From: Burkholderia sp. WP9
Lineage (GTDB): Bacteria; Pseudomonadota; Gammaproteobacteria; Burkholderiales; Burkholderiaceae
NCBI RefSeq assembly: GCF_900104795.1
Contig: NZ_FNTG01000002.1
Coordinates: forward strand, 3,472,001-3,536,000
Length of the DNA stretch: 64,000 bases
Reading direction: 5' to 3'
Both the position numbers and the translations under genes were made by a program. Under the pieces are notes generated by a model that made no database searches, was not told the origin of the DNA, and was given only the letters and a program-made list of their open reading frames with translations. Below are positions 51,135 through 60,708 of this stretch, piece after piece (the first letter of the stretch is position 1; the number at the start of each line of letters is the position of its first letter).

Positions 51135-53176
51135 TGCATTGTTTCCTGAAGCGGAAGCGACTTGAATACGCGTCGGATCAAGTAATCGCATTCGCGCAGG
51201 TAGTGATCACGCGATATTTTTGTGTCGCTTGTGGAAACGCGGTTCGGCAGAGGAATCGGAGCGACGCCATCTACAAGTCGGTGCTTGTTTTGCCAGCCGT
51301 CAAAAAGGTAGTTCCGATAAAGCTCGGTCTTCCACGGCCTCAGTGCGTCCGATCGGGCAGGCATCCCGATGCCTTCCAGGTAGGCATCAACTTTGCTGAC
51401 CTGCGTCATCAAGAAAATGCATTGCCCAGCTTTATCCACCAATGCCGCCCTGGTGTCGGGCTCCACTTCATGGCTGGCGGCGACCAGCTTGTCGATGACC
51501 AGTCCGACACGGTGCTTCAGCGCATTTGCAGCGCCGTTGCCGTGGCGATTCGTCAGGATGACATTGCGTAGATCCGCTTCAAATAGCGAAGCGGCGGATG
51601 CCCCCTCTTTAAACAACGGCCGCCGTGGCAGCAAGACGTAAAGGAGCGCCAGAATCGCGGAACCGATGCCGACCGACAACGAGCGTTCGATAGCGAATGG
51701 CACATTCAAGGCCAACGCAGGCGTGTTCAAAGGAAGCACGAGAATCATGTACGACAGGCAGAAGCCGAGACTATAGGGAAACGACATGAGACTGGACAGA
51801 CCCATCAATCCGAAGAACAACACACTGCCTGCCGTCAGGATCAACAGCTCAATCGCGCTCGGCGCCTGAGCCAGCAAAATGAACACTGCCAGACCTACAG
51901 GAATGCCTATGGCCGTCCCAATGACGATCTTCTTCAGAATGATTTCGGGGTGAGGCAACTTACCGAGCATGATGCTGAAGACGACGGGCACGACCGCGAT
52001 TAGAAATCCCTGACCCCATCCGGTCGCGTACCACAGGCCAAAGACAATCACGAACAGCAAGGACGATCGTAATCCGGTCGTAACGCTGTTACGGAACTGG
52101 AAGTGCCGCTTGATCCTCGTGCCCTCGACGTCGATTTTTTCTGCTCGAAGCAGGCTACCATACAGGTCGGCGAGCGACTTTAGCTGCAGCGCGAGGTTGT
52201 GCAACTTCGTGAGCAGCAAGGACCGCCCGGTGAACTCGACGATCTCCCGGTCCTTTGCGATCGAGCCATTCAACTCCCAGATAAACTCCGTGAGCGAATC
52301 CATCTCGTGCGGCATCCGGCGCACCCGATCGAGCGGCATCGATGCCGCAGCCTCGGTCAGGCGCTGGAGTTCCGCCGCGACGGCGTGTTGTTCGTCCGGC
52401 TGAAGCTGGTGCAAAGCGTACGATTCCGAGACTATTTCGACCGACACACGGTTCATTTCTCGCGCAATTTTTGCCGCCCGCTGTCCCCAATGACCTTCGA
52501 GACTGCAGTGGTTCGCCGCGTCCTCGCACTCGACAAGCGTCGAATAAATAGCCGCCTGCTTCGACCGCAGTGCGTCGTCGTCGAGTGCGAAGTCGCTATT
52601 CAGGTGAAACAACGCATCGACAAGCTTGCGGCTCGTACCGTACAGCATATCGGTGCTGTACACCGGCCACAGTGCGGCACTGACGAGCGCAGCCCAGGCG
52701 ATCCCTGCGATGATCGCCCCAATACGATCGATGAAGATGACGATGAACTCTTCGCTCGTCGGACCGATAAATCCGGGGATCATCACCATGATGACCACGG
52801 TCACTGAGAAGATTGCACAACAGAACGTGAAGTTGCCGTCGCGTGTGTGATAGGACAGGCTCGCGGAGACGAAAATAACCGCCGCTACAAGCAGTGCCAA
52901 CATGAAAGGACTTTGTGCCGTGAACGCCATCAAGAGTAGTCCCAGCAATCCACCGAGAATAGTGCTGATGCACTGAAACAGACATTTTTTGACGACCTGT
53001 GCGTGGTCCGGTGCGAAGAAAGAAATCATTCCGGTGATCATTGCCCACACCGGATGTTCGAAATTCATCAGAAGCGCAATCACGAGCGCGCCCCATACGG
53101 AAATGCTGACTTTGATCGCTGTTCTGACGGCGACCTTGTTCGTGAGCAGATAGGCGCTTAGCACTGAGCCTGTCAT
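51131..53176 (-). CDS. FUSC/AaeB-family aromatic acid exporter, inner-membrane subunit
   Basis: 681 residues. Two membrane blocks of five to six helices each (about 15-170 and 365-510) are separated by a long soluble helical region and followed by a soluble tail, the usual AaeB/fusaric-acid-resistance layout. Typical N-terminal features are SVWGALVIALLMNFEHPVWAMITGMISF and a second copy of the block starting SVTTGLRSSLLFVIVFGLWY. Exports p-hydroxybenzoate-like or other aromatic carboxylates. It sits between the HlyD adaptor and the outer-membrane factor genes. Confidence 0.9.
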   Translation of the reverse strand: MTGSVLSAYLLTNKVAVRTAIKVSISVWGALVIALLMNFEHPVWAMITGMISFFAPDHAQVVKKCLFQCISTILGGLLGLLLMAFTAQSPFMLALLVAAVIFVSASLSYHTRDGNFTFCCAIFSVTVVIMVMIPGFIGPTSEEFIVIFIDRIGAIIAGIAWAALVSAALWPVYSTDMLYGTSRKLVDALFHLNSDFALDDDALRSKQAAIYSTLVECEDAANHCSLEGHWGQRAAKIAREMNRVSVEIVSESYALHQLQPDEQHAVAAELQRLTEAAASMPLDRVRRMPHEMDSLTEFIWELNGSIAKDREIVEFTGRSLLLTKLHNLALQLKSLADLYGSLLRAEKIDVEGTRIKRHFQFRNSVTTGLRSSLLFVIVFGLWYATGWGQGFLIAVVPVVFSIMLGKLPHPEIILKKIVIGTAIGIPVGLAVFILLAQAPSAIELLILTAGSVLFFGLMGLSSLMSFPYSLGFCLSYMILVLPLNTPALALNVPFAIERSLSVGIGSAILALLYVLLPRRPLFKEGASAASLFEADLRNVILTNRHGNGAANALKHRVGLVIDKLVAASHEVEPDTRAALVDKAGQCIFLMTQVSKVDAYLEGIGMPARSDALRPWKTELYRNYLFDGWQNKHRLVDGVAPIPLPNRVSTSDTKISRDHYLRECDYLIRRVFKSLPLQETMQ

Positions 53177-53228
53177 TGCTTTTCAACCTGAAAAATTACC
53201 AAGGCGTTCATAGCGGCCAATTTCGCCA

Positions 53229-54155
53229 TTAATGGAGAACGGCGCTGACGTCGGTGCTCAAAGCATGCAGAACCGATCGACGGTTGCGTTGCTCGTTTGG
53301 CGGAACCACGACTTTGAGGGTTGCCGACATTCCCGAACTCAAATCCACCCCGGCCGGGACGCTATCGATCCTGATGTCGACAGGAATGCGCTGGGCGAGA
53401 CGAATCCAGGAGAAGGTCGCGGAAACGGACGGCAACATTTCGTTTCCCGGTGTCGTATTCTCGTTGGAGATGCCGCTGTCGATAGCCTCAACGTGGCCGT
53501 CGAGTCTGATACTGCCAGCCATCAACCATATTTCCACTTTGTCGCCAAGCCTGATGGCGGGTATCTTGGTCTCTTCGAAATAGCCCGTGACGTAGTAGCT
53601 ATTGCTTTTAACGAGCGCCAGACGGTCGACGCCACGCGTGACGTAGTCCCCTTTTTCTAGCGCCAGATTGATGATTTTCCCGTCGGCCGGTGCCTTGTAT
53701 ATCGTTCGGGACAGATCGAGTTGCATCGCATCTACTTTCGCTTGCGCCTGCTTGTAGACCGCGAGCTTCGCCAGCATATCGAGGCGCGCGAGGTCGATTT
53801 CTTCGCTGCTCACGCCGCCGTCGGTCAGGCTGCCGCGACGTTGATAGACGCTCGCCGCTCGCTGCCAATCCACCTTCGCACTGTCGGCCTGTGCCTGAGC
53901 CTGTTCGAGTGCGACCTTGTAACGTGCGTTGTCGACGGTGAACAGCACATCGCCTTCCTTGACCGATTGAGAGTTCTCGGCATTCAGCTGGTCGATCCAG
54001 CCCGAGACATCCGGTGCGATGGAAATGACCGTCGCACGAACCCTGCCATCGCGGGTCCACGGCGTGTACATGTACCGATTCCAGATGAAGCTGATTCCAG
54101 CGCCGATAGCGGCGATCAATATCAAGGTCGTCAACGCACTTGCTGCTCTTTTCAT
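53229..54155 (-). CDS. HlyD/AaeA-type periplasmic adaptor
   Basis: 308 residues. One N-terminal anchor (LTTLILIAAIGAGISFIW), then the lipoyl half APDVSGWIDQLNAENSQSVKEGDVLFTVD, a short coiled-coil hairpin (about 75-150), the second lipoyl half IYKAPADGKIINLALEKGDYV and a beta-barrel. The opening NRYMYTPWTRDGRVRA is typical of AaeA/EmrA-like adaptors. It links the FUSC permease to the outer-membrane factor, 10 bases after the DUF1656 gene. Confidence 0.9.
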   Translation of the reverse strand: MKRAASALTTLILIAAIGAGISFIWNRYMYTPWTRDGRVRATVISIAPDVSGWIDQLNAENSQSVKEGDVLFTVDNARYKVALEQAQAQADSAKVDWQRAASVYQRRGSLTDGGVSSEEIDLARLDMLAKLAVYKQAQAKVDAMQLDLSRTIYKAPADGKIINLALEKGDYVTRGVDRLALVKSNSYYVTGYFEETKIPAIRLGDKVEIWLMAGSIRLDGHVEAIDSGISNENTTPGNEMLPSVSATFSWIRLAQRIPVDIRIDSVPAGVDLSSGMSATLKVVVPPNEQRNRRSVLHALSTDVSAVLH

Positions 54156-54165
54156 TGTCCAGCTC

Positions 54166-54366
54166 TCAAAATGAATGACTTACCATCATCGCCACGATGC
54201 CGACCAGCAACAGCACGTACAGAAGGCTTTCGTTCCTGTGCAACGAATAGGGGATGATTCGGTTTACCACCCCCGCAATCAGACTTGTGCCGACGACGGC
54301 CGCAAGGATCATCATGAATATCGGGCTAAGCAGAAGACCAAAGACCTCTACCTCGTGAAGTGGCAT
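54166..54366 (-). CDS. DUF1656 (AaeX-like) small membrane protein
   Basis: 66 residues from the ATG at 54366; upstream in-frame sequence lies in the promoter. Two membrane segments: LSPIFMMILAAVVGTSLIAGVV and ESLLYVLLLVGIVAMMV. DUF1656 proteins regularly precede HlyD and FUSC genes, as AaeX does before AaeA and AaeB in E. coli. First gene of the leftward efflux operon. Confidence 0.88.
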   Translation of the reverse strand: MPLHEVEVFGLLLSPIFMMILAAVVGTSLIAGVVNRIIPYSLHRNESLLYVLLLVGIVAMMVSHSF

Positions 54367-54555
54367 CGACAACTCCGTTGTTACGTTTCGTGCCGATGAC
54401 GCTGAGGGCCGGCACACTAGTGATCGGTCTCCGATGCCGGGCTGCCGCATCATGTGACTCCAGATTCGCGCATGGTCTACCGCTGGTCTCGCAAACGCCC
54501 ACGCGGATTCTGACGAGAACAAACAGTTTTATTTCGGGCAATTCACCGTGACCTA

Positions 54556-54584
54556 AAAACGTAATGTACCATACGTTACGTTTT
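54556..54584. promoter_or_regulatory. Candidate TetR operator, AAAACGTAA-N11-TTACGTTTT
   Basis: Perfect 9-base arms separated by TGTACCATACG, in the space between the DUF1656 gene and the divergent TetR gene. Position and size fit a TetR-type dimer controlling both directions. Confidence 0.6.
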
Positions 54585-54758
54585 GTCGTGGTTTGAAAAT
54601 GAATCGGTAGCCTTTCGCGTCCATGTCCGGTTTGGATCTCTGGTCCAGGCCGTTCGTGCATAATCGCTGGCTCTGCCAGCTCGTGACGAGGAGGGCTTTG
54701 AGGCCCATCTCAACCTCGTGCGTTGCTGGGCGCTTTTTATGAAGGAGGCTAGTTGGTC

Positions 54759-55409
54759 ATGAGGAAGCTGAGCGAGGAAAGTGAACGTCAGGCTCCCACA
54801 GTAAAGGGCGAAGCGCGACGCGTCAGGCTTCTTGAAGTGGCCGCCGAAGAATTCCTTACGACCGGATATGCGCAGACGTCGATGAAGACGATCGTAAGCA
54901 AGGCAGGAGGATCCGCCGCGACCGCGTATCAGTTGTTCAGCAACAAGGAAGGGTTGCTCGCCGCGGTGCTGCAGCGCGAATTCGAAGGTCTCGAAGCGCA
55001 GTTCTTTCCGGAGAGCCTGCTTTCGAAGCCCCCTGCAACAGCTCTGTACGCGATGGCATTGCGCCTGCTCACGTATACGACCCAACCGCGCTCGGTTGAC
55101 TTTTATCGTCTACTTGTGGCCGAAGGACATCGCGTTCCTGGTATTTCGGAGTATTTTCGAAAGATCGTCTCGGTACAGGTTATCGACCCGCTGGAACGCT
55201 ACCTTCGTGCTGCCTGCGAGCGTGGTGAGCTTCGAATCGACAATCCGGCGCACGGCGCTCGACTGCTCGGGAATCTGCTCCAGGGAATGTCCAATGAAGC
55301 CCGAATAGTCGGCGGTTATCCCGACGGCCTTCCCGCATTAGACAAACAGATCTGCCGATACAGTGTAGATGCGATTTTAGGCCTGTGGACGGTCGACCCC
55401 CGGCCCTAG
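54759..55409 (+). CDS. TetR-family regulator divergent from efflux operon
   Basis: 216 residues from the ATG at 54759, ten bases after AAGGAGG; TTG at 54753 is the alternative. HTH: RRVRLLEVAAEEFLTTGYAQTSMKTIVSKAGGSAATAYQLFSNKEGLLAAVLQREF. The C-terminal domain (LTYTTQPRSVDFYRLLVAEGHRVPGISEYF ... ARLLGNLLQGM) is of the AefR-like kind. Very likely represses the DUF1656/HlyD/FUSC operon through the palindrome at 54556-54584 and responds to an aromatic acid or similar exported compound. Confidence 0.88.
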   Translation: MRKLSEESERQAPTVKGEARRVRLLEVAAEEFLTTGYAQTSMKTIVSKAGGSAATAYQLFSNKEGLLAAVLQREFEGLEAQFFPESLLSKPPATALYAMALRLLTYTTQPRSVDFYRLLVAEGHRVPGISEYFRKIVSVQVIDPLERYLRAACERGELRIDNPAHGARLLGNLLQGMSNEARIVGGYPDGLPALDKQICRYSVDAILGLWTVDPRP

Positions 55410-55818
55410 ATGATATTTGGTTTCCTGGACACGGGCCTCGTCCGCGAACAACCCTCTATCAAATGACTGTCTTGTCTACCGGGGGCGGACGTCCATTCCC
55501 TAGAGTGGACTAGTGCCTTAGGTCGGAGCACGCGTTTGCAGGCAGGCAGCGTGACCCGACATTCGCGGCCACCTGCGTGAGAGCGGCAGCAAAGCGACAT
55601 GAAGCTGCCACGCGAACAGCGACACCTGAGCGTTGGCTCAGGCCGCCCCTCGTCTTCCAATGCGACTATTCGAACGTCGGTTGTACCTTGAAAGCCGCCC
55701 TATATGTCGCGTTGGGTCGACCGGCTGCAGCGGGTCGACCCGAGACGATCATCATTGCCTCTCATCGCGCCGACAATTAATCATCCGCTCCATGGACGAG
55801 TCGACGCGAGGCGAGATC
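55410..55818. other. Intergenic stretch without identifiable features
   Basis: About 410 bases between two convergent genes. No reading frame, hairpin or repeat that I would defend. Confidence 0.4.
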
Positions 55819-55983
55819 TCAGCTCTTTTTCGACGTCTTGGCGATAAATGGCGTCGGTACGTGCTGACACTTCTCGTTTGCGCACTTCGGGCAGCGCGTG
55901 TGGGTGCTCTCGTGTTCGGCGAGATGTTCAGCGTGCTCAAACACATGGCCACACTTCTCGCAACGATATTGATACGTTGGCAT
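55819..55983 (-). CDS. FmdB-type zinc-ribbon protein
   Basis: 54 residues from the ATG at 55983, with TTGGAGAAG before it. It starts MPTYQYRCEKCGHVFEHAEH and has a second knuckle CPKCANEKC, so two CxxC pairs can bind one zinc as in the FmdB/CxxC regulatory-protein family. The remainder is a basic Lys-rich tail. FmdB proteins were first linked to amidase regulation; most have no known role. Stands alone. Confidence 0.82.
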   Translation of the reverse strand: MPTYQYRCEKCGHVFEHAEHLAEHESTHTRCPKCANEKCQHVPTPFIAKTSKKS

Positions 55984-56219
55984 TTGCACTTCTCCAACAT
56001 GAATCCACCTGGCCGGGCTAATACCCCTCACCAACACTGTCCGGCACTATGAAAATCCATTCTAGTGCAGGAAATGCGCAAGCATGCGTGTTCGGTTCGT
56101 ACTAGGCTTGATTATGGTCAGGGCGGTCGCGGTCCCGCGAGACGTGATGAACCGATACCCGCCTGCTGGCGAATACCGCCTCCCCCCGGTGTTTCTGGCG
56201 GCACAGAGCGAGGTCCCAT

Positions 56220-56705
56220 ATGCAAGTGCTCACGGTAACAATCGTCAAACCCGAAGCGATGAACTTCATCCTGGGGCAAAGCCACTTCATCAAGTCTGTC
56301 GAGGATCTGCACGAGGCAATGGTCGGAACCGTTCCGGGTATCAAGTTTGGTTTGGCCTTTTGTGAAGCGTCAGGTAAGCGCCTCGTGCGCCGGTCTGGCA
56401 CCGACGCTGACCTGGTCGAGTTGGCGTGCCAGAATGCCACGGCCATCGGTGCGGGCCACAGCTTCGTGATTTTTCTCGGGGATGGTTTTTACCCCGTCAA
56501 TGTTCTGAATGCGATAAAAGCTGTGCCGGAGGTATGCCGGATATTCTGTGCGACGGCGAATCCCACGCAGATTCTGGTTGCCGAGACAGAGCAGGGGCGT
56601 GGCATCCTGGGTGTGGTTGACGGGTTCCCGCCGCTCGGCGTGGAAAACGAGGAGGACGTTCAATGGCGTAAGGATCTGTTACGTGCTATTGGTTACAAAG
56701 CGTAG
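56220..56705 (+). CDS. Adenosine-specific-kinase family protein
   Basis: 161 residues, full length for the PF04008 family: VTIVKPEAMNFILGQSHFIKSVEDLHEAM at the start, GIKFGLAFCEASGKRLVR and NATAIGAGHSFVIFLGDGFYPVNVLNAI in the middle, and the end GILGVVDGFPPLGVENEEDV. Members have been described as adenosine-binding kinases, mainly from thermophiles; function in proteobacteria is not settled. The stop directly adjoins the reading frame of the Ap4A phosphorylase-like gene, suggesting one operon in adenine-nucleotide metabolism. Confidence 0.8.
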   Translation: MQVLTVTIVKPEAMNFILGQSHFIKSVEDLHEAMVGTVPGIKFGLAFCEASGKRLVRRSGTDADLVELACQNATAIGAGHSFVIFLGDGFYPVNVLNAIKAVPEVCRIFCATANPTQILVAETEQGRGILGVVDGFPPLGVENEEDVQWRKDLLRAIGYKA

Positions 56706-56747
56706 GTGCGGCTGCTCTCCCCGCGCGACCCGCGTGCCCATCGAACC

Positions 56748-57959
56748 ATGGAACATCTCCATCTGCACCCCGGCACGCTGTGGCCGGCCATCCTGCGTCA
56801 GACTGAGCATGCGCTGCGTCTTGGCGCACTGAGGCCGATCGAGACAATCCAGACGCTGCTCGAAGAACGCGGTATATGCTTTCTCGTCCGTCAGGTCTCC
56901 AGCCTCGCGCGCAAGGAGGAAACCCGACAGTCGCGCAAGGTCGAGGTGGGGGCGTGCAGCGCGGTGAACCCGTTCCTTCCTTACGACCCCGACCTCTTTG
57001 TGGCCGATCTTTCGGACACTCACGTCGCCTTGCTCAACAAGTTCAACGTCATCGACCATCATCTACTGATCGTCACCCGTTGCTTCAAACCGCAGGACGC
57101 GTTGCTCGAGTTCGCGGACTTTGTTGCATTGGCCGCCTGCATGGCCGAGTTCGACGGCCTCGGCTTCTACAATGGCGGAGCGGAATCCGGCGCGAGTCAA
57201 CGCCACAAGCATCTGCAGATCGTGCCGCTGCCGCTCGGAGAATCAGGTCCGCCGCTCCCCATTGAATCCGTTATTAGGCCCGGGGGCATAGAAGGTCTGA
57301 TCGGCACTGTACCTGGCCTGCCTTTCCTGCACGCGTTTGGTCGTCTGGAGCTGGCTCCTGCCGCGTCGCCGCACGCAGCAAACGCCGCGATCGATTGTTA
57401 CCACGCGTTGCTCGAAGCTACGGGCCTACGAGCGATCAAGGTGAATGGCGAATTGCATCAGTCGGCACCGTACAACCTGCTTGTCACCCGCCGATGGATG
57501 CTGCTCGTACCACGGCATTCGGAATGCGTCGAAGGCATTTCGGTGAATGCTCTGGGGTTTGCCGGATCGCTCTTCGTGCGTGACGCAGCTCAGATGGAAG
57601 TCATTAAACGGCTCGGTCCGATGTCCGTGCTGAAACGTGTCGCGGTCCCTGCCGCCGCGGGTCGACCGGGCCCATCTGTCTGGCGTTTTCGCTTCAAGAC
57701 TGACCCTCAAAGGCGGGAATATGCACAGGCGCTGATTGTCAACCGCGCCTCCGACGGTGGAGTGGTACAGGCCTTGCCGGGTGTGATCCTGCGCGGCAGG
57801 CAGTGCGTGCATTTCGTCATCGACAAAGCACCGGAGCCTTGGGGCATAGAGCGTATTAACACTGTCAACGTTGGGCACAATAAATGTGCCGACTCAGGCT
57901 GGATCGCGACGACGTTCCGGCCCAGCCTGAATGGGCAAGGGCTTCCAGATGCGAAATAA
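56748..57959 (+). CDS. Ap4A phosphorylase / ATP adenylyltransferase-like protein with long tail
   Basis: 403 residues from the ATG at 56748; a GTG at 56706, directly after the previous stop, is the alternative. The HIT-like fold is clear: NPFLPYDPDLFVADLSDTHVALLNKFNVIDHHLLIVTR, and the catalytic region GGAESGASQRHKHLQIVPLPL with H153 and H155. It would convert Ap4A and phosphate to ATP and ADP. The family usually ends near GPMSVLKRVA, at about residue 295. Here about 100 further residues follow with no recognisable domain, perhaps after loss of a stop codon. Cytoplasmic. Confidence 0.85.
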   Translation: MEHLHLHPGTLWPAILRQTEHALRLGALRPIETIQTLLEERGICFLVRQVSSLARKEETRQSRKVEVGACSAVNPFLPYDPDLFVADLSDTHVALLNKFNVIDHHLLIVTRCFKPQDALLEFADFVALAACMAEFDGLGFYNGGAESGASQRHKHLQIVPLPLGESGPPLPIESVIRPGGIEGLIGTVPGLPFLHAFGRLELAPAASPHAANAAIDCYHALLEATGLRAIKVNGELHQSAPYNLLVTRRWMLLVPRHSECVEGISVNALGFAGSLFVRDAAQMEVIKRLGPMSVLKRVAVPAAAGRPGPSVWRFRFKTDPQRREYAQALIVNRASDGGVVQALPGVILRGRQCVHFVIDKAPEPWGIERINTVNVGHNKCADSGWIATTFRPSLNGQGLPDAK

Positions 57960-58148
57960 CTGTGCCACTCGCGAAGGTCGATCCGGCGGTAGTGGTTGCT
58001 GAAGGTAAGGTCTCAGCGCGGCCATGAAGCGACATTGGTGGTGCGCTTGCGTCAGACATCCGGAAGGCAGCGTGAACCCGCGAACGGAGATTCTCCTCCG
58101 GCACGTCCGCCTCGCTCGCCGATGCTGCAAGCGAGAGTGCTCTGGCTA

Positions 58149-59066
58149 TCAAGGTTGGAACACCGACGCTTCGAACGCAGCGAGTTGCACCAATTCATCA
58201 ACAGCGACTTTGACTTTCGGCTGAAGGTGTCGTGTCTTCTGCCAGATCGCATGAATCGGTGTTGTCGTCGACAGGCTCGGCAGCACTTCTCGCAGCGCGC
58301 CCGTGCGCAAAGCATCTCGCGCCAGCCATCCGGGAAGCTGGGCAAGGCCGCAGCCCGTTACGCACGCGTTCAGCAAGGTGTCGCCGTCCGTTAACTCGTG
58401 ACGCGCTCGCACATCAAAGTAAGCGGCTCCGCTGTCGTTCGCCGCATCTGCCAATAGCCAGCCGGACCGTACGTTGCTACGCCATCCGATCAAGCAATCG
58501 TGTGTGAGCAGATCGTCGCGCTGCACCGGTTCGCCGGTTCGTGCCAGGTAATCGGGCGCGGCGCAAATAACGAGCCTCTGCTCGCCAAGCTTACGCGCGA
58601 CGAGATCCGGAAATGCGTCGAGCGTGCCGATACGCACCGCCAGATCGACTCCCTCGCTGACGAGATCCACCGCCCGATCCTGCAACGTGACGGCGAGATC
58701 CAGCCGCGGAAATCGCCGAGTCAGATTCAGCAGTGCAGGCACGATGTGCCGGCGGCCAAAAGTCGTCGGAAGATCGACGCGCAGGCGGCCAATAGGTTGT
58801 TCGTGGCCCGTCGACAGAAAGGCTTCTGTCTGGTCCAGATCTTCAAGGATGCGTCGGCACGTGAGCAGGAAAGTCTCGCCCGCGGTCGTCAGGTCAATGC
58901 GGCGCGTCGTCCGGTGCAGCAGTTGCACACCGAGCCGCACCTCCAGCCGCGAGATGTTCTTGCCGACCGCGGAACCGGTAAGGCCCAGCAACTCACCGGC
59001 GGCGGTAAAGCTGCCGTGATCGACGGCGGCAACAAACTCGCGAATGCCAGCAAAACGATCGTCCAT
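58149..59066 (-). CDS. LysR-family regulator, CrgA-like group
   Basis: 305 residues from the ATG at 59066 (six residues shorter than the longest frame). HTH IREFVAAVDHGSFTAAGELLGLTGSAVGKNISRLEVRLG, then LLHRTTRRIDLTTAGETFL. The effector domain has GVDLAVRIGTLDAFPDLVARKLGEQRLVICAAPDYL. Divergent from the alcohol dehydrogenase gene across 121 bases that contain three direct TGGAAT copies (59076, 59089, 59098); it most likely regulates that gene. Confidence 0.9.
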   Translation of the reverse strand: MDDRFAGIREFVAAVDHGSFTAAGELLGLTGSAVGKNISRLEVRLGVQLLHRTTRRIDLTTAGETFLLTCRRILEDLDQTEAFLSTGHEQPIGRLRVDLPTTFGRRHIVPALLNLTRRFPRLDLAVTLQDRAVDLVSEGVDLAVRIGTLDAFPDLVARKLGEQRLVICAAPDYLARTGEPVQRDDLLTHDCLIGWRSNVRSGWLLADAANDSGAAYFDVRARHELTDGDTLLNACVTGCGLAQLPGWLARDALRTGALREVLPSLSTTTPIHAIWQKTRHLQPKVKVAVDELVQLAAFEASVFQP

Positions 59067-59187
59067 AATCGATTCTGGAATCACTGGATGGAATGTATGG
59101 AATTTTACCCTCTAACTCAACCGGATTGCCGAAATTACACTGTTTAGCACGATGGCATCCGCCGTTGCAGCGAACATGAGGTGTGAA

Positions 59188-60213
59188 ATGAAAGCACGGC
59201 TTCTCCACGATTTTGGTCTCCCTAACCTACGCGCTGGCGAGGTGGAGACGCCCACGCCACAGCCGGGCGAGCTTCTTGTGAAGGTCGGCGCGGTATCGCT
59301 GAACTTCCGTGACAAGGCTATCGTTGATGGTATTTACGAGCCCGCGAGCGTACCCAAACCGCTAATTCCCGTGTCGGACGCAGCCGGCACGGTGGTCGCC
59401 ATCGGTGACGGTGTAACCCGCTTCAAGGTCGGTGACCGCGTAAACTCGACGCTGTACTCGCGCTGGATCGATGGTGCGCCCGGTCCCGACGAACCGGCAT
59501 ATTGCCTGGGGATGCCGTTGCCGGGAGGACTCGCCGAATTCATGATCATCCACGAAGACAGCGCGGTGCCAGCGCCCGCGTCGATGAGCGACGAGGAAGC
59601 ATCGACCCTGCCGATCGCTGCGTTGACCGCCTGGTACGCGCTGACCGACGTCGGCCACCTGGAATCAGGGCAAACGGTACTCGTGCAAGGAACGGGAGGT
59701 GTGTCGATCTTCGCGGCGCAGATCGCCATTGCCCATGGCGCACGTGTGATCGTCACGTCGAGCAAGGACGAGAACCTCGCGAAAGTGAAGGCGCTGCTCA
59801 ATAGCGACAAGGTTGAAGGGATCAACTACAGGACGCATCCGAACTGGTCGGCGAAGGTGCTCGAACTAACCGGCGGCTTGGGGGCGGACGTGACGATCGA
59901 CGTCGCGGGTGGGAACGGGATCAACCAGTCTGTTGCGGCCACCAAGGTGCAAGGCGTGATAGCGCAGGTTGGTTTCCTGACGGGACAGACGAGCGCTCTC
60001 GATCTGATGCCGCTGATCTTCCGGCAAACGACGATTCGCGGGATCGCCGTCGCGCCGCGCACGTCCTTTGAGCGCATGAACGTGTTCCTCAATGCACACA
60101 AGATCAAGCCCGTCATCGATCGCGTTTATCGCTTCGACGAGACCGTGCAGGCATTTGAACATCTTGCTCGCGGCCCCTTCGGCAAAGTCGTGATCAGCAT
60201 CGGCGACGATTGA
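59188..60213 (+). CDS. Zinc-independent MDR alcohol dehydrogenase / quinone reductase-like
   Basis: 341 residues from the ATG at 59188, five bases after GAGGTG. N-terminal GroES-like domain (LLVKVGAVSLNFRDKAIVDG) and Rossmann domain with the motif VLVQGTGGVSIFAAQIAIAHGARVIVTSS. The structural and catalytic zinc Cys residues of classical alcohol dehydrogenases are missing, so it is more like NAD(P)H quinone or enone reductases of the MDR family. Substrate unknown. Probably controlled by the divergent LysR protein. Confidence 0.9.
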   Translation: MKARLLHDFGLPNLRAGEVETPTPQPGELLVKVGAVSLNFRDKAIVDGIYEPASVPKPLIPVSDAAGTVVAIGDGVTRFKVGDRVNSTLYSRWIDGAPGPDEPAYCLGMPLPGGLAEFMIIHEDSAVPAPASMSDEEASTLPIAALTAWYALTDVGHLESGQTVLVQGTGGVSIFAAQIAIAHGARVIVTSSKDENLAKVKALLNSDKVEGINYRTHPNWSAKVLELTGGLGADVTIDVAGGNGINQSVAATKVQGVIAQVGFLTGQTSALDLMPLIFRQTTIRGIAVAPRTSFERMNVFLNAHKIKPVIDRVYRFDETVQAFEHLARGPFGKVVISIGDD

Positions 60214-60708
60214 TAAGCGCAAGGTCCGGGCGGCTGAGCTGTCAACGACTCCTCCAGGTTCGAGCCCCTCGGATTCAGCGCGCCGTGGTCGCTGAGTCCA
60301 CGGAAGGACCACCTCCGGACTTAGCGACCAGTGCTGCCTAAGATCGCGCTGCCGCCGCGCGCGGCGCTGGCGCTTTACCAAAGTCTGTTTGTGAACTCAA
60401 AGCTGCCGTCGCCCAGCGACGCGTTGAGCGTCCCTTTGGGGTCGCTTCAAGCCTTTTGCATTAGACGGATGCCCACGGACAATCGCTGCGCTTGATTCGC
60501 GGGCCGCTGGTCGGCCAGTTTGAGGCATTCGACGCCGTCGCGTGGTTCGGTGACAAACGGCTGCGACGGAACGTCAGTCGGCTCGGGCACAGTGCAGCCG
60601 TAAGCGGTTGATTACCCACGTGGGCCGGCTCGTCACCATCCTGCACCAATCTGTCACCCGAAGGCCCGCTCGATTAGAATTTCGGCGCTGGTAGCCAACG
60701 GCAACCCA
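60214..60708. other. Intergenic stretch without identifiable features
   Basis: About 495 bases. No credible reading frame, tRNA or terminator. Promoter of the next gene should lie in its last 100 bases. Confidence 0.4.

Noticed and set aside
60461..60649. 62-residue minus-strand frame
   Set aside because: Ser/Arg/Pro-rich shadow-like composition and no start signals.
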